In this document: positions 59,994-64,000 of the stretch, piece by piece | Position numbering within the stretch: position 1 is the first letter of the stretch | How the letters are laid out: each line of letters starts with the position of its first letter | Assembly: GCA_907163375.1 (NCBI GenBank) | Contig: CAJQUW010011528.1 | Coordinates: 1-64,000, forward strand | Direction of reading: 5' to 3' | From: Prostheceraeus crozeri | Lineage: Eukaryota > Platyhelminthes > Polycladida > Euryleptidae | Length of the DNA stretch: 64,000 bases | Made by a program: the position numbers and the translations under genes | The notes under the pieces: generated by a model | Database searches by the model: none | What the model was told of the DNA's origin: nothing | The model's input: the letters and a program-made list of their open reading frames with translations, nothing else

Positions 59994-60626
59994 TTACCGA
60001 AACCAAAGATCACTGATGCGGTGCTTGGTGCGATTAGAGGAAGATAGCGTCTTCGTCCACCACGATTCTTTTATCACTCTCTTCCTCCAGTTACTCTCCT
60101 TGTCTATCACCTTCATCTCTTCAAAATTTACTGAATGCGAGTAGTCGTGAGCGCGTTGAGCCACTTCAGAGGGCATGGTGTCAATGTCTCGAACAGCCTT
60201 CATATGCTCTCGCCTTCGTTCATCCAACGTTCGTGAGGATTCTCCAACATAGCTCCAGCTACATCCTGCTGAGGCACAAGGCAGTTGGTAGATGATCCCC
60301 AACTCGGTGGCAGGCACGGGTCGCTTCTTAACCAGCTGCTGTCGAAGAGTAGAGGTAGGCTTTATTCCCACGTGAATGTCACTCTTGCGAAGGACACTCC
60401 TTACCCTCTCAGAGACTCCAGGAATGTAGGGAATCGAGCCAAAAAATTCATTATTTGCCTTGCCGCTGTCATTGATTGGTTGATAGGAAGGAGTCCCCCA
60501 CTTCTCACATTCGGCTACGGAATATCCATTGGCTCGCAAAGTCTCAAACACTTTCCTTTCTTCACCAAGAATGTTGGCATCAGAGCAGATTGCACCAATT
60601 CTACTTGATAGACATCGAGCCAGCCC
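59994..60626 (-). CDS. Penelope-like protein C-terminus with GIY-YIG nuclease (left arm)
   Basis: Reading from 60626 the minus strand is open for about 210 codons: RIGAICSDANILGEERKVFE, then FETLRANGYSVAECEK of the region after the reverse transcriptase, VRSVLRKSDIHVGIKPTSTL, and the nuclease with LGIIYQLPCASAGCSWSYVG, RTLDERRREHMKAV, and RVIKESWWTKT near the end. G-I-I-Y, Y-V-G, the Arg and the Glu of REH are the GIY-YIG catalytic pattern. The reverse transcriptase itself is absent from this 5'-truncated copy. The right arm (60636-61002, plus strand) carries a second, more diverged copy of the nuclease. Confidence 0.75.
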   Translation of the reverse strand, partial: GLARCLSSRIGAICSDANILGEERKVFETLRANGYSVAECEKWGTPSYQPINDSGKANNEFFGSIPYIPGVSERVRSVLRKSDIHVGIKPTSTLRQQLVKKRPVPATELGIIYQLPCASAGCSWSYVGESSRTLDERRREHMKAVRDIDTMPSEVAQRAHDYSHSVNFEEMKVIDKESNWRKRVIKESWWTKTLSSSNRTKHRISDLWFR

Positions 60627-61199
60627 CTTGAACTACCCTCTACTCTTCGACAGCAGCTGGTTAAGAAGCGACCCGTGCCTACCACCGAGTTGGGGATCAT
60701 CTACCAACTGCCGTGTGGCTCAGAGGGATGTAGCTGCAGCTATGTTGGAGAATCCTCACGAACGTTGGATGAACGAAGGCGAGAGCATATGAAGGCTGTT
60801 CGAGACATTGACACCATGCCCTCTGAAGTGAGTGGCTCAACGCGCTCACGACTACTCGCATTCAGTAAATTTTGAAGAGATGAAGGTGATAGACAAGGAG
60901 AGTAACTGGAGGAAGAGAGTGATAAAAGAATCGTGGTGGACGAAGACGCTATCTTCCTCTAATCGCACCAAGCACCGCATCAGTGATCTTTGGTTTCGGT
61001 AACTTTGACTTTCTTTCCAATTCTTGCTTTTGTTTACTATGCCTTGTTACTTATCTCCTCCTCTGTAGTAGTATGATTTCCATTTATTTCATGTTTACGG
61101 TCTCTATTTTCTTAAGCCTGTCTTCAATTTCTATGCTGTAATTTTTTGATGCTGCAACCTGTCAAGTGAGCTGTGCTTGCGACTGTTGGTGAGTGACCA

Positions 61200-61262
61200 G
61201 TCTGTTGTCTGGAGTCACTTGCCTGACGATGACCGGCTGGGCCGGTTGAAAGGCCTTGCCTA
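61200..61262 (+). ncRNA. Hammerhead-like motif in the Penelope-like 3' UTR
   Basis: GCCTGACGATGACCGGC, TGG, GCCGGTTGAAAGGCC: CTGACGA fits the core, ACCGGC/GCCGGT is a perfect six-base stem II, and GAAA follows. Stem I is weak, and the base after GAAA is G where C is usual. An inverted copy is at 59735-59790. Ribozyme activity is doubtful. Confidence 0.35.
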
Positions 61263-61524
61263 ATAGAAATTCGAATTTAGCCAATACCTGGTTTTGTGGC
61301 CTCTGTCAATGGATGGTATTCACTCTGGCCCACTACTTTCTGGAATGCTGTACTAAATGTGGTTGACTTACAAAAACACCATATTTTCGTACGTGTTTAC
61401 TGAGAAGGCTGAAAGTCACTCAAGGGATTCGTTATACCGACCTGCTACACGCCAACATCATTGTTTTACTTAAAATCAACTTTACTAATGTTTTGATATC
61501 GATTTAAGCAGGTAAACTAAGAAT

Positions 61525-61568
61525 ATGTTAGGTCCACTGGACTCCCCTCAGGTCTCTGAGGGTTAATA
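61525..61568 (-). mobile_element. Single piggyBac-like element end
   Basis: Read inverted: TTAACCCTCAGAGACCTGAG, then GGGAGTCCAGTGGACC. TTAA plus CCCT is the usual piggyBac-type border. It is inverted relative to 58953 and might be the far end of an older element (58953-61568) into which the Penelope-like unit was inserted. Confidence 0.4.
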
Positions 61569-61664
61569 TGATTCGTGATACAATATATGACAATATTTGA
61601 AGTGAGCCTACTGAACAGTCTATCATGTCTTGACATTCTCATGAGATTAGAAGAAGAAGCCCCT

Positions 61665-61950
61665 GGTTGGAACCATACAGCAACGCCACGAACTCACCAC
61701 GAAAGAATGGCAACAAAGATGAACACCACAAAGTACGAGTGGCCAGCATAAGCCACGACCTATTACAGCTGTTAAACATTATCATGCCACTGCCGATAGC
61801 TGGCCAATTAGGGCAAATCTGTAGCGTGTGATAGTGTGAGCTCATGTAATCCCTCCATTCCTATTGGCTAGCTTCATAGAAAATTGGATAGCCACGTACA
61901 ATTTTGCAAGTAGGTCTACATTACTGATTTGTACATATCGGACTGTAATC
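61665..61950 (+). repeat. Dispersed repeat with GTGGC words, copy 2
   Basis: Direct-orientation match to 34655-34960, sharing AAGTACGAGTGGCCAGC-like, CTGTTAAACATTATCATGCC and CATTCCTATTGGCTAGCTTC. Identity is moderate with several small indels, so the family is not very young. This copy has fewer GTGGC words in its core. Confidence 0.7.
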
Positions 61951-62495
61951 TCTTATGATGCAAAATGTCCGTCGACAGTCAGTTTTTGGAACCATTGACT
62001 GCGAAATTGATAAGTGTTTTGTACTAGTAAATCAAATTTTTGTGTAAACATGTAACATATGTACATGTAAGGTAATTAGTATTTTCAAAAATAGTTAAGC
62101 AGGACATTAAATTTGACTATAGGTAATAACTGTGCATGATGACGCCACGTGAGTTGCAAAACATGATGTTGGACAATCGCTATTAATGAAATGGTCGTGG
62201 GGAGAAAGACTCAAAAGCAGCTGCAGTGACCAAAGAACGCAAGCGAGCTGAAGGATTACGCAAGTTATGCGGCGGACTGGAGATCTACAATCAACAAACC
62301 CAGGCGCAACATGGTAGTGTTCTCACGACCGGTGACTATAAAGTGAGAGACAAATCTCTGTTTACCGACACACACAGACACATATCCTCTATTGAGTCTG
62401 ACACGCGAAAGTTTTAGAGAGAGCCTATGAGCCGTTCCACAAAAGTTATCTTCGGTACGTGCTTGTTCTCTTTGTTGAATTGACTTGTGCTGCGC
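61951..62495. other. Intergenic stretch without a supported gene
   Basis: AT-rich sequence followed by a more GC-rich part. A 63-codon open frame at 62226-62417 is lysine/arginine-rich at its start but has no signature or splice context. Confidence 0.4.
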
Positions 62496-63835
62496 TAGTA
62501 GTAACCCCGTGGCAGACGCAAGCGCAAAATGTGAAATGCTCAGTCATCAGGCTGACTCAGCCCCCCCCTCTGGCAGGAAGGTGAGGGACATGGTCAAGGA
62601 TGTGTTGAGAGGAATGGGTCCGAGAGGAGGAAACTGTTCCCTCCCCCCCCTGGAAGGAAGGAGTGTTCGGGTAAGGGAAGGAAGGTGATGTGTGAGGGAG
62701 TGAGTGAGGAAAGGGCGGGTGATGGCGGTGTTGGGATGAGAAAAGTTGGAAATCGACTGGAAGGAGGCCTCGGATGAGAAAACGGAGTGCAGATTCAGAC
62801 TCTACGTGAAATTCTACATCTGTGGTGTGATTTCCAGCGACATCGGATAGAAAAAGTTCTGACCCCCCCCCCCTCCTGCCAAACTTCCAACTTTGGTTGT
62901 AGACATCGTAGAAAGTCGTGCAATAGCTCATTTGAAAGCTAAAAGTGAGAAAAATGCAGTGGAAAGCTCAGTTTGGGCTAATTTTCTTGGGTTTAGGGAG
63001 GAAAATGGCAAGAAACCGTCAGACTTGGAAAAGGCAGGTGTTGGAGGTTTTGGGATGAGAAAGTCCATTTTTCGACATGAAGGAGTGCTCGGATGGGAAA
63101 ACGGAGTGCAGATTCGGACGTTTTGGCCACTTTTGGGTCTAGGAACTTCTTCCCAACTCAATTGGATAGAAAAAATTCTGACCCCCCCTCGGCAGCGATC
63201 TTCTAACTTTGGTTGTAGACATCGTAGAAAGTCGTGCAATGGCTCGTTTTAAAGTTGGGAGTGAGACAAATTCAGTGAAAAACATGGCTTGTTCGTATCT
63301 GCCTTCGCTTAGAGGTGAGACGTTACTGAAAATGTTGGACCATGGCGAAAAACGACAGCGTTAGAATGTTTATGAAAATCGCTCTAGCGGGTGGAGCAAG
63401 CGTCGGACGGAAAAACAGAGACCAGATTTGGCATCAGCGTCAAATTTGTGACAAATAATCTTTTGACCCCCCCCCCTCTTATCGACTGCATATTCACAGG
63501 GTATATAAGAATGGGATCGGTAGAGGAATTTCACTAAGTTGAGAAACTGACTACAGGTAAGTCGTTTCTCTTGAGTTCCGATATCGGACTTCTGACTTTC
63601 CATTGCTGATAACAGCTGAGGTGTCAGACTTATAGGTTAGTCAGTATAGCATGACTGACCATTTGATGATAGTAGGCCGAAATCTTCAAACGGCTATAAC
63701 TTTGCTTCTACAAGTCTTTCAGACTTGATTCAAAAAACATTCGACAGCTCTTGCTGTGCTGTAGGTGACAGACTTCTTATAAACGTTTTATCAGTAGTCC
63801 TAAAATAGTGAAAAATTTAAATTCATATTTAATGA
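62496..63835 (+). mobile_element. Third copy of the giant foldback terminus, diverged subfamily
   Basis: It begins with TAGTAGTAACCCC and CAAAATGTGAAATGCTCAG, as the ends at 8945 and 27366 do. It then has about two array units (markers GAAAGTCG at 62911 and 63227, spacing 316) and the inner variant unit with its CCTCGGCAGCGATC word. It continues into the next arm block, sharing CAAATTCAGTGAAAAACATGG and ACTTTGCTTCTACAAGT. Around 63460-63600 the sequence differs from both arms of the big element, and after about 63835 similarity is lost. It runs inward like a left arm; the rest lies beyond the window. Confidence 0.7.
63502..63562 (+). promoter_or_regulatory. TATA box, short leader and splice donor in third foldback copy
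   Basis: TATATAAG at 63502-63509 is followed about 30 bases later by the TTTCACTAAG region, a reasonable start site. A perfect donor CTACAG/GTAAGT lies at 63556/63557. The spacing would give a short untranslated first exon of about 25 bases. The two arms of the big element keep a TATA word at the homologous place. Confidence 0.4.
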
Positions 63836-64000
63836 TAATAATTAAAGTTTTTGAATAAATAGCAGTCGTTTATGAGTCTCTGTGACTTGGGTCGTTTCCT
63901 CTTGTAAATAACTCCACCGGTTTTCATGTAAAAATCGGGGCCGGGATACCAACACAGTGACATGACGCACGCTCTGTCCGCTCGAGGTTGGATTTGTGGG
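63836..64000. other. End of window, unassigned
   Basis: No similarity to the arms of the giant foldback was found beyond about 63835. It may be the interior of the third copy or unrelated sequence. Confidence 0.4.

Larger units (their letters stand above)
59680..61344. mobile_element. Penelope-like insertion as an inverted dimer with 12-bp target duplication
   Basis: ATGCTGTACTAA occurs at 59668-59679 and again at 61345-61356, flanking the unit. Left (59680 to about 60355) and right (about 60636-61316) arms are inverted copies sharing CCATCCATTGACAGAGGCC at the tips and the whole 3' UTR and nuclease-coding part inward. The right arm has 28 extra bases before the duplication. Penelope-like elements are known for inverted and tandem partial copies made during insertion, and this is a clear example. 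The duplication indicates a single insertion event. Confidence 0.75.

Noticed and set aside
60285-60608. 107-codon plus-strand frame opposite the nuclease-coding arm
   Set aside because: It is the antisense shadow of the Penelope-like protein.
62226-62417. 63-codon open frame with a basic start
   Set aside because: Too short, no homology I recognise, and it ends just before the third foldback copy without splice sites.
1-64000. CRISPR arrays, bacterial operons, rRNA genes or LTR retroelements
   Set aside because: No regularly spaced direct repeats with unique spacers, no Shine-Dalgarno-led gene runs, no rRNA words and no LTR pair with primer-binding site were seen.

Overview
The window looks like non-coding-rich DNA from an invertebrate animal. 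It is AT-rich, genes are split by short introns with GT/AG sites, and most of the sequence is built from transposable elements: Penelope-like, hAT-like, mariner, Crypton, LINE and foldback. TACATGTA and TAGGCCTA words are frequent and there is a foldback element resembling the TU elements of sea urchins. An echinoderm such as a sea urchin is therefore my best guess, with low confidence.

Layout. 1-8944 is AT-rich intergenic sequence with a decayed coding relic at 4480-6300. 8945-27366 is the most striking object: an 18.4 kb giant foldback element. Its two inverted arms (about 6.3 and 5.4 kb) are each built from a shared series of repeat blocks, with a TATA box pointing inward in each arm. A third, diverged copy of the same terminus enters the window at 62496. 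The left arm seems to carry uncorrected long-read errors. 28057-28515 holds Penelope-like 3' ends, including one very clear hammerhead ribozyme. 30710-32066 is a hAT-like element with a perfect 8-bp target duplication and another element nested inside it. 33562-35672 has three unassigned coding-like pieces.

36900-37940 and 45264-47200 hold two related genes on the minus strand. They share exon structure and splice phases, a coiled-coil-like N-terminal exon and a C-terminal domain that may be BEN-like. The first copy has a 13-unit, 10-residue repeat in its middle and an upstream exon that looks decayed; the second has a proline-rich middle and looks intact. Between them lies a 1.8 kb TU-like foldback (43016-44823).

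48239-54530 is a run of transposon remains: a hAT-like non-autonomous element, a broken mariner transposase, a palindrome-rich MITE, a LINE 3' end and a Crypton-type tyrosine recombinase with a duplicated tail. 55776-56100 resembles a decayed actin-family sequence, and 56389-56694 is a well-bounded host exon with a ubiquitin-like appearance. 57877-61356 contains two Penelope-like 3' ends, both arranged as inverted pairs, the second bounded by a 12-bp target duplication. The rest is dispersed repeats and the start of the third foldback copy.

No complete host gene is visible from end to end. The two BEN-like genes and the 56389 exon are the best candidates for host coding sequence.
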